DNA of 64,000 nt from contig NZ_JAEANY010000004.1 in the NCBI RefSeq assembly GCF_016019885.1, positions 269,054 through 333,053 on the forward strand, read 5' to 3'. Source of the stretch: Aurantiacibacter sediminis. GTDB lineage: Bacteria > Pseudomonadota > Alphaproteobacteria > Sphingomonadales > Sphingomonadaceae. This document shows, piece after piece, positions 44,579-53,485 of the stretch. The position numbers were made by a program, and so were the translations under genes. The notes under the pieces were generated by a model that was given only the letters and a program-made list of their open reading frames with translations, ran no database searches and was not told the origin of the DNA. How positions within the stretch are numbered: position 1 is the first letter of the stretch; every line of letters starts with the position of its first letter.

Positions 44579-45970
44579 ATGGCTTCCAACTCCGCCTCCC
44601 CAATTCCCGACCAGAAGCGTGTCGGCATGGTCTCGCTCGGTTGCCCTAAGGCGCTGGTCGATTCCGAACGCATCCTGACGCGCCTCCGGGCAGACGGTTA
44701 CGCGATGTCGCCCGACTATGCCGGGGCCGATGTGGTGCTCGTCAACACCTGCGGCTTCCTCGATTCCGCCAAGGAGGAGAGCCTTGAGGCCATTGGCGAG
44801 GCCATCGCCGAGAACGGCCGCGTCATCGTGACCGGCTGCATGGGCGATGAGGCGGAGCTGATCCGCGCCCGCTATCCCAAGGTCCTCGCGATCACCGGCG
44901 CGCACCAGTATGAAGACGTGGTCGAGGCCGTGCACGAGGCCGCACCGCCCAGCCAGGGCCCCTTCATCGACCTCGTGCCCCAGCCATCCGACCAGATGGT
45001 CAAGCTCACCCCGCGCCACTACTCCTACCTCAAGATCAGCGAGGGGTGTAACCACTCCTGCGCCTTCTGCATCATCCCGGACCTGCGCGGCAAGCTCGCC
45101 AGCCGCCGGATCGATGCCGTCCTGCGCGAGGCCGAGAAGCTCGTCGCCGCAGGCACGAAGGAGCTGCTCGTCATCAGCCAGGACACCTCGGCTTACGGCG
45201 TGGACACCCGCCACGAGACCCGCAGCTGGAAGGGCCGCGAACCCCGCGCCCACATGACCGACCTCGCCCGCGAGCTCGGCCAGCTACGCACCGCAGAGGG
45301 CACCCCGCCCTGGGTGCGCCTGCACTATGTCTACCCCTACCCCCATGTCGACGCGGTCATCCCGCTGATGGCAGAGGGGCTGCTCACCCCCTATCTCGAC
45401 ATCCCCTTCCAGCATGCCGCACCCAGTGTCCTCAAGGCCATGCGCCGCCCGGCGAATGAGGCCAAGGTGCTCGAACGCGTGCGCAAGTGGCGCGACATTT
45501 GCCCCGATCTCACCATCCGCTCCAGCTTCGTGGTCGGCTTTCCGGGAGAGACCGAGGAAGACTTCCAGTACCTGCTGCGCTGGCTGGAGGAAGCCCAGCT
45601 CGACCGCGTCGGCGGCTTCCGCTTCGAACCGGTCGAGGGCGCAGCGGCCAATGCCCTGCCCAACCCCGTGCCCGAAGAGGTGAAGGAAGAGCGATACGCG
45701 CGCCTGATGGAAGTCACGACAAGCATCAGCAACGCCAAACTCGCCGCCAAAGTCGGCCGCACCCTGCCCGTGATCATCGACGAAGTCGGCGAGCCGGACG
45801 AAGACGGCGACATAGGCGCCACCGGCCGCAGCCAGGCCGACGCCCCGGAGATCGACGGCGAAGTGTTCCTGCGCAACGTGCCCGATGCGCTGGCCGCTGG
45901 CGACATCGTGCAGGTGGAGATTGAGGACGCCGATGCGCATGACCTGTATGGGGTGCTGGTAGCGCTGTAA
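44579..45970 (+). CDS. rimO: ribosomal protein S12 methylthiotransferase
   Basis: A 463-residue radical SAM methylthiotransferase that modifies an aspartate of ribosomal protein S12. The N-terminal UPF0004 cluster cysteines are C22, C58 and C87. The radical SAM cluster is C157/C161/C164 in [17 protein letters not shown] domain closes the protein (about 395-463). [12 protein letters not shown] separates RimO from the tRNA-acting MiaB. The gene is visibly GC-rich, as expected for the host chromosome. Confidence 0.96.
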   Translation: MASNSASPIPDQKRVGMVSLGCPKALVDSERILTRLRADGYAMSPDYAGADVVLVNTCGFLDSAKEESLEAIGEAIAENGRVIVTGCMGDEAELIRARYPKVLAITGAHQYEDVVEAVHEAAPPSQGPFIDLVPQPSDQMVKLTPRHYSYLKISEGCNHSCAFCIIPDLRGKLASRRIDAVLREAEKLVAAGTKELLVISQDTSAYGVDTRHETRSWKGREPRAHMTDLARELGQLRTAEGTPPWVRLHYVYPYPHVDAVIPLMAEGLLTPYLDIPFQHAAPSVLKAMRRPANEAKVLERVRKWRDICPDLTIRSSFVVGFPGETEEDFQYLLRWLEEAQLDRVGGFRFEPVEGAAANALPNPVPEEVKEERYARLMEVTTSISNAKLAAKVGRTLPVIIDEVGEPDEDGDIGATGRSQADAPEIDGEVFLRNVPDALAAGDIVQVEIEDADAHDLYGVLVAL

Positions 45971-46016
45971 GGGTGTGACACAGAACGCGGTTGTAAGACA
46001 GCTTCCGACTGGCCGC

Positions 46017-46043
46017 ATCGCTCTGTAAAACAGCGATATTTTT
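46017..46043 (+). terminator. rho-independent terminator candidate after rimO
   Basis: ATCGCT (46017-46022) pairs with AGCGAT (46032-46037), and ATTTTT follows. The stem is only six base pairs, so termination may be partial. It lies 47 bases past the rimO stop. Confidence 0.55.
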
Positions 46044-46160
46044 GAGAAGTCCGTGTCCCAGCCATGGACTTTGGCTGTTGGAATTCCCGTGCGCTCGGAT
46101 GGCGGTTGAATTGTGCCATGCGCCCTCCTTGCACTGGCGGAGGGGCTGTAGGAAAGCGGC

Positions 46161-49100
46161 TTAGCCCTCCAGCGGCAGCTCGATTTCCCGCATGATGCGG
46201 TCCGTCTCGATCAGGATTTTGACGATCCGCTGGTAATGCTGGAAGTCGGCAAAGGATAGCTCGCGGCCCTTGCGATCCTTGAGCCATTTCTGCGCCGGCT
46301 GGTATCCGCCGATGTGGAATTTCCACGCGATTTCAGGCACGCCATCGAAATACTGGTGCTTGTTGATGTGGACGCGGCCAACAATAGCCCTCTCCCCTTG
46401 CGGGAGAGGGTTGGGAGAGGGGTCGGCGGCGCCAGCCGACGCCTCCGCGTCGGTCCCCACACCCTCCGCGCCGTCCGGCGCTCCTCCCTCTCCCGCAAGG
46501 GGAGAGGGCGTGAATTTCGGATAGCCGCTCGCCACGACATTGCGCTCTGCCTCATCCTCGCATTCGCCCATGAAGGGGTATGCGGTCTCTCCGATGGCGG
46601 CGGGTTCCATCAGGTGCAGGCGGCGCAGCGCTTCGCCCTTTTCGCTGACATGGCGGAACACTTCGGGGCTCGCCGGATAGGGAATGCGCGGAAAGTCGAT
46701 TTTCAGGAATTCGGCAAAGGTTTCGCGGTAATCCGGCGAGTGCAGCACGCCGTAGATATAATCGAACACCTTGACCTCTGACGGGCGCGCATCGCCGGTC
46801 GCCTTGCGGAAATCATCCTCCGGCCCGGCCTGATCGGCAGGTTCGATCCCCGCAGCCTCGCAGATGGCGGCGTAGAGCTTGGGGTCGAAATTGACCGTGC
46901 GTTGCGTGGGGGCGAGAGCGTCGGCTTGGTCGGTGGTGTCGTCGGGGTAGAGGTAGAGAGGGAATATATAATTGCCCTCTTTCATCGAGAGAGCGTGGTG
47001 GACCATGATGCCATCGAGGATAAGAGAGTGGGTCCAGTCTTGGAGAACGTCGGCCTTTCTTATCGTCGTCAGACAAAAATTTCGCTTAAGCATGTGTTTG
47101 CCGACCTCAAACACCGGATATGCTAAAAAACCTCGCGAAAAATCCGTGTAATACGTGAATCGGTAATCGAATGGCCGATACATAATCGGTCGGATGTGAT
47201 CGGTTCCGTGCTTTGCGATGTTGGCTTTTATTCCCTGAAGATGCCAATCCCGAGCATCATGGATTCCAACGTATTTCTCCTCTAGCGCCTTACGATCCAA
47301 GGTCCTGAAATCTTCAACCTTGTTACTCACTTCAATCGGAGTATCACAGATCGTGATCGTGTCTCGCTTGGTCATGACGCCCATCGAGTTTGTAGAAAGC
47401 AAAGCGTCTAGAGTTGGCCACTTCTCGATGGTTGCCAGTTTCTCGTAATCGCGCGGTTCAAGAGGGAAGTCTGGCTCACGGCTCTCCAACCGTGCTGTCT
47501 CGGTTGCTCTCAACGCATTGCGCAAAACCGAATACTTGGTTTCTCTACTGCCCCACAAATCACCATGGAAAACCTCAGCCAGTTCGTCGCTGCCCTCCCC
47601 CTTCCGAACCGCGACAATCAAAGCCACTCCCTGCTGAATATCGAAGACATTCTTGTCCGGTGAACCGTCTGGGCTGACCTCTTTCTTCTTCGCATTGCCA
47701 TGCAGGTCGAGCACCCAAATCTTATCGAAGGTCTTGAGGAGGTGCCAGCGCATCCCGCGAAAAGTCGGGTTGTCGAGATAGCCATGGTTCGTGATGAAGC
47801 CGAGCACGCCGCCTGACGGATTCTTCGCGATCAAATCCTCGCTCATGCGGATGAATTTGACGTAGTCGTCATTGATCCATTTAGGATTGCGCTCCTGCAG
47901 CCGCTGCTTCCCGCCCGGCTCCATCTTGTAGGCTTCCATCAAGTTCATGATGTGATCGCCCTTGTTGGCACTTTCGCCCGAATAAGGCGGGTTCCCGATA
48001 ACGCACATGATCGGCGTCTGCCGCTTAACATCGCCCGCGCCCCTCGCTTCGTCGGCCAGCGCCTGTAGCGCGAAGAGGTCTTTAACCTCGCGCTCGGCGG
48101 GTTCCAGCGCATTGGTCAGCCAGACCGAAAGGCGCGGGGGCCATTGCTTGCCGGTGGGCCAGTCCTCCGGCGGCTTGCCGGTGCTGGGCACATAGCCGCT
48201 TTCGGTCAGCTGCATATCCAGCTTCATATGGCACATGGCATAGCTTGCCATCAGCAGCTCGAAACCATGCAGGCGCGGCAGCAGGTCACGCTCGACATAG
48301 TTCGACCATGCGGAAGGCGCGACGGTCTTCACCCGGTCGGCAATCGTCTGCACAGTCTTCGCAAGGAAAGTGCCCGTGCCTGTCGCCGGGTCGAGGATTT
48401 GCACGCGGTGCACATCGCGCTTGATCGTGCGCGGCTTGCCGGTTTTGGGGTCATCCTGCCCGGTGTCCCAATCCACCGTCACCTTCTTGGTATCGGCCAG
48501 CCCGTCAGGAATATCGAATTCGGTCTTCAGCACATCGTCCACCGCGCGCACGATGAAATCGACCACCGGTTCGGGCGTGTACCAGACCCCGCGCGCCTTG
48601 CGCTTCTTGGGGTTGTATTCGGCCAGGAACGTCTCGTAGAAATGGATGAAGGGATCGTTGCGTGCGGTGAATTTGCCGAAATCCTCGAACAGATCATGCG
48701 GGCGGCTGGCGCGCAGCACGTTGACCAAGTCTTCCACCGCGTAAATCAGCCACTTTGGCAAATCGAAGCCAACGATTGTCTGAAACAGACCACGGAGGAA
48801 TGGATTCGATTTGGGGAGGAGCTTCAGAGCCTCGTCCCGGCTGAAATCTTCCGGCGTCTCGGTATCGTGCAGTCGCGCTGCAAACATGCCGTAGGTAATG
48901 GTTTCGGCGTAAAGATCGGCGAATTCTTCGGGCGTGAGGTTAGGCAGCAGGTTCTGTTTGAACACTTTGAATTGGCGGCCCAGCGTCGTCTGGAATTCGG
49001 GATCATCCTTCAGCGCGATATCGACTTCGCCTTTGATGATCGCCGCCTTGTTCGCCATCATTTCCGCCAGCCGCTTCGCGCTGCGGATGCTGATCGGCTG

Positions 49101-49547
49101 TTCTTCGGCAAACAGGCGCAAATGGCGTTCAAGCTCTTCGAACTTGTCCGGCAGCGGCTGCAATCCTTCGTCCATGCCGATAAAGTCGGCAATCGAGGTG
49201 TGATGGATCACTTCGCTTTCCCGGATGAATTCGAAATCGACACCGTTTGTGTAGATGAGGTTATGATAGGCCGCTTCGTAACGCTTGCGCTGCTCCACGC
49301 TGTAGCCTTTCAGCTTCACCACATCCTTGGGCAGGTCCTTCGCTTCCGCCCAGCCGAAGGCCACGCCATCGCGGTGGAACAGGAAATCGGGCATCCCGCC
49401 TTCGCTGCGCTTCGGCTCATTGATGACGCTGGCGGTCTCGTCCACGCTCTCGAACAGGCGCTGGAGCGGCGCGCGATAGCTGTGCTCCGTCGCATCCCCG
49501 CTTTGGTAGATGCGCGTGATTTCATCGAGATAACCGGCAATGTCCAT
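46161..49547 (-). CDS. single-chain restriction-modification enzyme (type IIG/ISP-like)
   Basis: A 1128-residue protein. The N-terminal nuclease-like part has P53-D54 and E68-x-K70 (MPDFLF...WAEAK), a PD-(D/E)xK site. A helical linker leads to an N6-adenine methyltransferase with SAM motif I DPATGTGTFLAK (about 383-394) and catalytic NPPYSGES (about 516-523). A specificity region follows (about 600-850). No helicase motifs are seen, unlike full type ISP enzymes, so it resembles a type IIG restriction enzyme. It should methylate and cut unmodified DNA. The specificity region has lower GC than the rest, and residues about 1013-1053 come from an inserted palindromic repeat. It stands alone with no partner subunits. 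Confidence 0.88.
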   Translation of the reverse strand: MDIAGYLDEITRIYQSGDATEHSYRAPLQRLFESVDETASVINEPKRSEGGMPDFLFHRDGVAFGWAEAKDLPKDVVKLKGYSVEQRKRYEAAYHNLIYTNGVDFEFIRESEVIHHTSIADFIGMDEGLQPLPDKFEELERHLRLFAEEQPISIRSAKRLAEMMANKAAIIKGEVDIALKDDPEFQTTLGRQFKVFKQNLLPNLTPEEFADLYAETITYGMFAARLHDTETPEDFSRDEALKLLPKSNPFLRGLFQTIVGFDLPKWLIYAVEDLVNVLRASRPHDLFEDFGKFTARNDPFIHFYETFLAEYNPKKRKARGVWYTPEPVVDFIVRAVDDVLKTEFDIPDGLADTKKVTVDWDTGQDDPKTGKPRTIKRDVHRVQILDPATGTGTFLAKTVQTIADRVKTVAPSAWSNYVERDLLPRLHGFELLMASYAMCHMKLDMQLTESGYVPSTGKPPEDWPTGKQWPPRLSVWLTNALEPAEREVKDLFALQALADEARGAGDVKRQTPIMCVIGNPPYSGESANKGDHIMNLMEAYKMEPGGKQRLQERNPKWINDDYVKFIRMSEDLIAKNPSGGVLGFITNHGYLDNPTFRGMRWHLLKTFDKIWVLDLHGNAKKKEVSPDGSPDKNVFDIQQGVALIVAVRKGEGSDELAEVFHGDLWGSRETKYSVLRNALRATETARLESREPDFPLEPRDYEKLATIEKWPTLDALLSTNSMGVMTKRDTITICDTPIEVSNKVEDFRTLDRKALEEKYVGIHDARDWHLQGIKANIAKHGTDHIRPIMYRPFDYRFTYYTDFSRGFLAYPVFEVGKHMLKRNFCLTTIRKADVLQDWTHSLILDGIMVHHALSMKEGNYIFPLYLYPDDTTDQADALAPTQRTVNFDPKLYAAICEAAGIEPADQAGPEDDFRKATGDARPSEVKVFDYIYGVLHSPDYRETFAEFLKIDFPRIPYPASPEVFRHVSEKGEALRRLHLMEPAAIGETAYPFMGECEDEAERNVVASGYPKFTPSPLAGEGGAPDGAEGVGTDAEASAGAADPSPNPLPQGERAIVGRVHINKHQYFDGVPEIAWKFHIGGYQPAQKWLKDRKGRELSFADFQHYQRIVKILIETDRIMREIELPLEG
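46388..46508. repeat. palindromic repeat inside the restriction-modification gene
   Basis: Two 23-base arms (46388-46410 and 46486-46508) are exact inverted complements, and each arm is itself nearly self-complementary. The 75 bases between contain further GC hairpins. Read in frame it encodes SPLAGEG...PNPLPQGE, a peptide I recall from many annotated proteobacterial proteins where such intergenic-type repeats have landed in coding sequence. The frame stays open on both sides. Confidence 0.88.
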
Positions 49548-49612
49548 GCGTGCCCCTTTCGTGAGGCTACATCACGCGAAAGCGCTGCAATCGCAAGCGA
49601 TTACCGCGCCCC

Positions 49613-50815
49613 CTACCGCGCCGTGGTACTCACCACCTCGCCCTCGATTACCACGCCTGTCACGTGGCTGGTGTATTCAAACGGGTCGCCGTCGAACATT
49701 GCCACGTCGCCGTCCTTGCCGACTTCGAGGCTGCCGACGCGGTCGTCTACTCCGACGATCCGAGCGGCATCGATAGTAATGCTGGCGAGCGCGTCTTGCG
49801 GGGAGAGATCATTGGCAACCGCTTGGCCCGCTTCCCACAAAACCACGCGGACCTTGGGCACATAGGCTTCATATCCCGATTGCAGGGCGAACGGGATGCC
49901 GGCCTCCGCCAGCACGGCGGCGGTGGTGAAGGCCGCGTTTTGCAGCTCGCCTTCATTGCGTGCCATGGTCGGGTGCAGGATGATCGATCCGCCCCATGCG
50001 CGCAGTTCGTCCAGCATCAGGTGCGCATCTGCCGCGCCGTCTAGGATAACGGTGATACCGAACTCCTCTTCCAGCCGCAGCGCGCTCTGCATGTCCTGCC
50101 GGCGATTGGCCGTGACCAGCAGCGGTGTCTCCCCGCGAATGACTTCGATGAAAGCTTCGTTGACGAGATCGCGGCTGCGGCTTTCATCATCCATGCTTGC
50201 CCGCGCGCCGATCAGCGCCTGACGGATCATCGCCATCTGTCGTCCGCGCGTGCCGGGCGTGCCCGAACGATCGAGCGCCCAGGTGCCGAGATTGGCGGCG
50301 ATCATCGTCCCTTCCTCCACCAGAGCGGCCTCGACCGTATTGCCGGTGGTTTTGACGACCATCGTTCCGCCCGAAACGAGCGCGCCGGGGCCGTGGCCGG
50401 TGTGGACCGTGGTGATGCCCAGCTCGCGCAGCCATTCGACCAGCCGATCATGCGGATTATAGGCATCGATGGCGCGCAAATGCGGCTGCATCGGGCTGCT
50501 GTCATCGAGCTGGTCCTGATCGTCGAACTGGTTGAGATATCCTGTGAGGCCCACAGTCGAATGCGCATCGACCAGGCCGGGGGTCACGATCGGCGCTTCG
50601 AGCACTTGCATGCCCTGCGGGATGGCGATGTCGCTAGCCGGGCCGACTGCGGTGATGCGACCGTCCTCGATCACGACGACGCCGTCTGCGATCACGCCTT
50701 GCGGGCCCATGGTCCACACCTGTCCGCCGCGAACGGCAACGTCCTGCGCCATGGCCGCGCCGGAAAAAGATGCGATGGCAAGCCCTGCTGCGAATGCGCT
50801 TTTCAAAATGCTCAT
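49613..50815 (-). CDS. exported amidohydrolase-family protein 1
   Basis: A 400-residue protein with a signal peptide (about 1-23, ...SGAAMAQ). The imidazolonepropionase-like amidohydrolase fold has GGQVWTMGP, TPGLVDAHS, a central barrel and the C-terminal VGSLEVGKDGDVAMFDGDP. The first metal motif reads DAHSTVG instead of D-x-H-x-H, so one histidine ligand is missing. Its ATG overlaps the stop of the next amidohydrolase gene by four bases; the two probably form a pair, one perhaps non-catalytic. The substrate is unknown; dipeptides or cyclic amides are usual for exported members. Confidence 0.85.
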   Translation of the reverse strand: MSILKSAFAAGLAIASFSGAAMAQDVAVRGGQVWTMGPQGVIADGVVVIEDGRITAVGPASDIAIPQGMQVLEAPIVTPGLVDAHSTVGLTGYLNQFDDQDQLDDSSPMQPHLRAIDAYNPHDRLVEWLRELGITTVHTGHGPGALVSGGTMVVKTTGNTVEAALVEEGTMIAANLGTWALDRSGTPGTRGRQMAMIRQALIGARASMDDESRSRDLVNEAFIEVIRGETPLLVTANRRQDMQSALRLEEEFGITVILDGAADAHLMLDELRAWGGSIILHPTMARNEGELQNAAFTTAAVLAEAGIPFALQSGYEAYVPKVRVVLWEAGQAVANDLSPQDALASITIDAARIVGVDDRVGSLEVGKDGDVAMFDGDPFEYTSHVTGVVIEGEVVSTTAR

Positions 50816-52128
50816 TGCTCGGTCTCCAGCATGCGTGCCTCGCCCTCGAGCACGTGGGTATTCATCTGCGGATTGCCTGCGCCAAAGCCGCCGGTGGCGT
50901 GCAGCAGGTCTTCCGGATTATCGCGGTCGAACAGCAATTCGCCCATAATCCATGTTTCGTGAAGATCGGTGTAGACCGAAAGCGGATCGCCATCGAGAAT
51001 CAGGAAATCGGCATATTTGCCGGGCTCCAGACTACCGACCAAATCCTCCAGCCCAAGCTGGACTGCACCATTGATCGTCATCGCCCTCAATGCGCCATCG
51101 CGGCTCATCCCGCCGCGCACGGCAATGCCAGCCTGGCGGAACATCAACCGGCTATCAATAATGTTGTCATCCGAATGCAGCGAGATAAAAACGCCTGCCC
51201 GCTCCAGCTCAGCGGCGGTTTCGATGCTCGCATTGGCGGCTTCCAGCTTGCCGCCCGGTGCATCGACGAGGATCGCGGAGACAGGTACATTGGCCGCGGC
51301 CAATTCGTCCGCAATACGCCCGCTTTCGATCCCGTGCTGGATAAGCAGATCGAAGCCGAATTCGTCGCGCAGCCTGACCGCCGTCATAATGTCATCGGTG
51401 CGGTGCGAGTGGAAATGGACGAGGCGGTCCCCATCCAGGATCTCGCACATGGCCTCCATCCCGATATTCTGCGGCGTGCGGTCCCCTTCGCAATATTCCT
51501 GCGCGGCGACGAAATGGCTGCGCACCATCGCGGCAGAGCGCGCGCGTGTGCTCGGGAAGGTGGGGTTCTCGCGGATGGGATTGGTGCCATTGGCCATCTT
51601 CATCCCGCCCATCATGTCGCCGTCCTCGTCGATGAAAGCGAGGTCGCGAATGTTATAGCCATCGACAAGGTGCATATAGAATGTCTGGCCGCCCATCAGG
51701 TGTCCGGAGCCCGGCATCACATTGGCCGTTGTCACACCACCCGACCGCGCGCGGGCGATAGAGCTGTCGCGCACATTGATCGCATCGAGCGCGCGCACAT
51801 CCGGCTGGATCGCGGCGGAACTGTCCGCTCCCGAAACCTCTCCGATATGCGAGTGCGTATCGACGATGCCGGGCATGATGATCATCCCGCTCGCATCGCG
51901 CATTTCCGCGCCCGCGGGAATGCTCGTATCCGCACCGCCGATGGCAACGATCATCCCTTCATGGATGACCATCGTGCCGCCTTCGATCGTGCCAAGGCCG
52001 CTATCGCTATCCATCGTGTGGATCGTCGCATTGGTGAATGCGATGGGCACTTCCTGCGCAGCGACGGGGCTGGCTGCCAACGCCATAAAACCAACGCTCG
52101 CGGCGAGCGCGCATCTAAACTTCATCAT
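50812..52128 (-). CDS. exported amidohydrolase-family protein 2
   Basis: A 438-residue protein with a signal peptide (about 1-24, ...ASPVAAQ). Metal-site motifs appear intact: GIVDTHSHIGE (D-x-H-x-H), HFHSHRTDD in the barrel and SLHSDDNIID. The C-terminal strand reads LVGSLEPGKYADFLILDGDP. It is the upstream gene of a two-gene unit with amidohydrolase 1. The pair probably act together in the periplasm on an amide or cyclic substrate. Confidence 0.88.
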   Translation of the reverse strand: MMKFRCALAASVGFMALAASPVAAQEVPIAFTNATIHTMDSDSGLGTIEGGTMVIHEGMIVAIGGADTSIPAGAEMRDASGMIIMPGIVDTHSHIGEVSGADSSAAIQPDVRALDAINVRDSSIARARSGGVTTANVMPGSGHLMGGQTFYMHLVDGYNIRDLAFIDEDGDMMGGMKMANGTNPIRENPTFPSTRARSAAMVRSHFVAAQEYCEGDRTPQNIGMEAMCEILDGDRLVHFHSHRTDDIMTAVRLRDEFGFDLLIQHGIESGRIADELAAANVPVSAILVDAPGGKLEAANASIETAAELERAGVFISLHSDDNIIDSRLMFRQAGIAVRGGMSRDGALRAMTINGAVQLGLEDLVGSLEPGKYADFLILDGDPLSVYTDLHETWIMGELLFDRDNPEDLLHATGGFGAGNPQMNTHVLEGEARMLETEQ

Positions 52129-52211
52129 GAAAGATCTCTCCTGTCCGCGCGGAGACTAGCGCGCGGGATGCGCAATGCAAGCGGACCTTTCACCGGATTG
52201 GCGCGGCGGCT

Positions 52212-52655
52212 ATGTCTGCCATCATGCAGCAATCACAGACCCGCTTCACCATCTCCACACAAGGCCAGGCGCTGTATGAATTCACGCGCGAGGTGGCGGA
52301 CTGGATCAGCGATACCGGGATCGAAACAGGCTTGCTCACGCTCTTCTGCCGCCACACGAGTGCCAGCCTGCTGATCAATGAAAATGCCGCGCCTGCGGTG
52401 AAGCGTGATTTGCTGCGATGGCTGAGCAAGGCCGCGCCTGAAGGCGACACCTACGAACATGACGATGAAGGGCCGGACGATATGCCCGCGCATATTCGCA
52501 CCATGCTGACAGGCGCCTCGCTCTCCATTCCGGTGGCCGATGGCCGTATGGTGTTGGGCACTTGGCAAGGCATTTACCTCGCCGAACACCGCGCAATGCC
52601 ACACCGCCGCGAAATCGTGGCACATTTGCTGGGTGAGCGGGTTAGTGAGGTATGA
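52212..52655 (+). CDS. yjbQ: YjbQ-family protein (UPF0047, secondary thiamine-phosphate synthase)
   Basis: A 147-residue member of the YjbQ family. Signatures are GLLTLFCRHTSASLLINENA (about 37-56) and VLGTWQGIYLAEHRAMPHRRE near the C-terminus, which hold the conserved histidines. Family members show weak thiamine-phosphate synthase activity; the physiological role is unsettled. The stop overlaps the next start (ATGA), coupling it to the transglutaminase gene. Confidence 0.93.
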   Translation: MSAIMQQSQTRFTISTQGQALYEFTREVADWISDTGIETGLLTLFCRHTSASLLINENAAPAVKRDLLRWLSKAAPEGDTYEHDDEGPDDMPAHIRTMLTGASLSIPVADGRMVLGTWQGIYLAEHRAMPHRREIVAHLLGERVSEV

Positions 52656-53446
52656 TCCTCCAAATCAATTCAAGCTTCGCCTTCCAGCTTCAACAACCAA
52701 CCGATTGCCTCTTGCAATTTGAGGCGGCTCCCCTTTCCGACCAGCGGGTCATTTCGGCGAACACCAGGGTCAGCGATCCGCTGCAATTTGTCCGCGTGCC
52801 AGCACAGGACGAAGTGGGAGAGCGGATCTGGGTGCGCGCCGATGGCGATGTTGAAGTCACCTATGAAGCGAAGGTGGAGGTGACGCGCGATGCCCCGGAC
52901 ATGCACGAATTTCGCTTGCTCAAGCCGCATGAAATGCCCGGCCATGCAGTGGAATACGTATTCGATTCGCGGTATTGCCAGGCGGACCGTATGCAAAACT
53001 TCGTGGCAGATCGTTTCGGCACATATACCGGCGGCGACAAGATCGTCGCCATGCACGACTGGATCGCGCAGAATATTACCTATGAGCCCGGCGCATCGGG
53101 CCCGGCGACAACAGCGCTAGACACTTTTGGCGACCGGCGCGGCATCTGCCGGGATTTCGCCCATGTGATGATCGCGCTGGCCCGTGCGTCTGCCATTCCG
53201 GCGCGCTATACCAGCTGCTATGCTCCGGGCGTTTCGCCGCAGGATTTCCACGCGGTGGCTGAGCTTTTCGTCGAGCATGATGGTGACGGCGGCAAATGGC
53301 GTATCGTCGATCCCACCGGCATGGCTGACCCTGCCGAGACGGTGAAAATCGGCATTGGCCGCGACGCTGCAGATGTTAGCTTTATGACCACATTCGGCTT
53401 TGCCCAGTTTCAGAGCAACTCGGTCGATGTGCGCGAAGCCGCGTGA
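52652..53446 (+). CDS. transglutaminase-like domain protein
   Basis: A 264-residue cytoplasmic protein with an N-terminal beta-rich bacterial transglutaminase-associated part (about 1-95) and a transglutaminase core. The catalytic triad regions are DRRGICRDFAHVMIALARA (cysteine near 167), DFHAVAELFVEHDGDGG (histidine) and RIVDPTGMADP (aspartate). No signal peptide is seen. It probably acts as a cysteine protease or amidase; a link to yjbQ is conserved only by this overlap. Confidence 0.88.
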   Translation: MILQINSSFAFQLQQPTDCLLQFEAAPLSDQRVISANTRVSDPLQFVRVPAQDEVGERIWVRADGDVEVTYEAKVEVTRDAPDMHEFRLLKPHEMPGHAVEYVFDSRYCQADRMQNFVADRFGTYTGGDKIVAMHDWIAQNITYEPGASGPATTALDTFGDRRGICRDFAHVMIALARASAIPARYTSCYAPGVSPQDFHAVAELFVEHDGDGGKWRIVDPTGMADPAETVKIGIGRDAADVSFMTTFGFAQFQSNSVDVREAA

Positions 53447-53485
53447 CGCGGCGCAATTGAATGTATTGAGAGGATCGGACCAATA

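Noticed and set aside
43364-45253. 629-codon minus-strand frame across the K+ channel and rimO
   Set aside because: It spans two clearly conserved plus-strand genes and shows low-complexity arginine/histidine/aspartate-rich sequence with no domain.
46161-49547. BREX/PglX or classical type I system
   Set aside because: No brx/pgl, hsdR or hsdS neighbours are present. The protein has its own nuclease-like motif and stands alone between rimO and amidohydrolases.
48144-49865. 573-codon plus-strand frame over the restriction-modification gene
   Set aside because: It is antisense to the nuclease/methyltransferase motifs, has no family signature and crosses the gene start.
50770-52374. 534-codon plus-strand frame over the second amidohydrolase
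   Set aside because: It is a shadow of the minus-strand amidohydrolase, which has a signal peptide and metal motifs.
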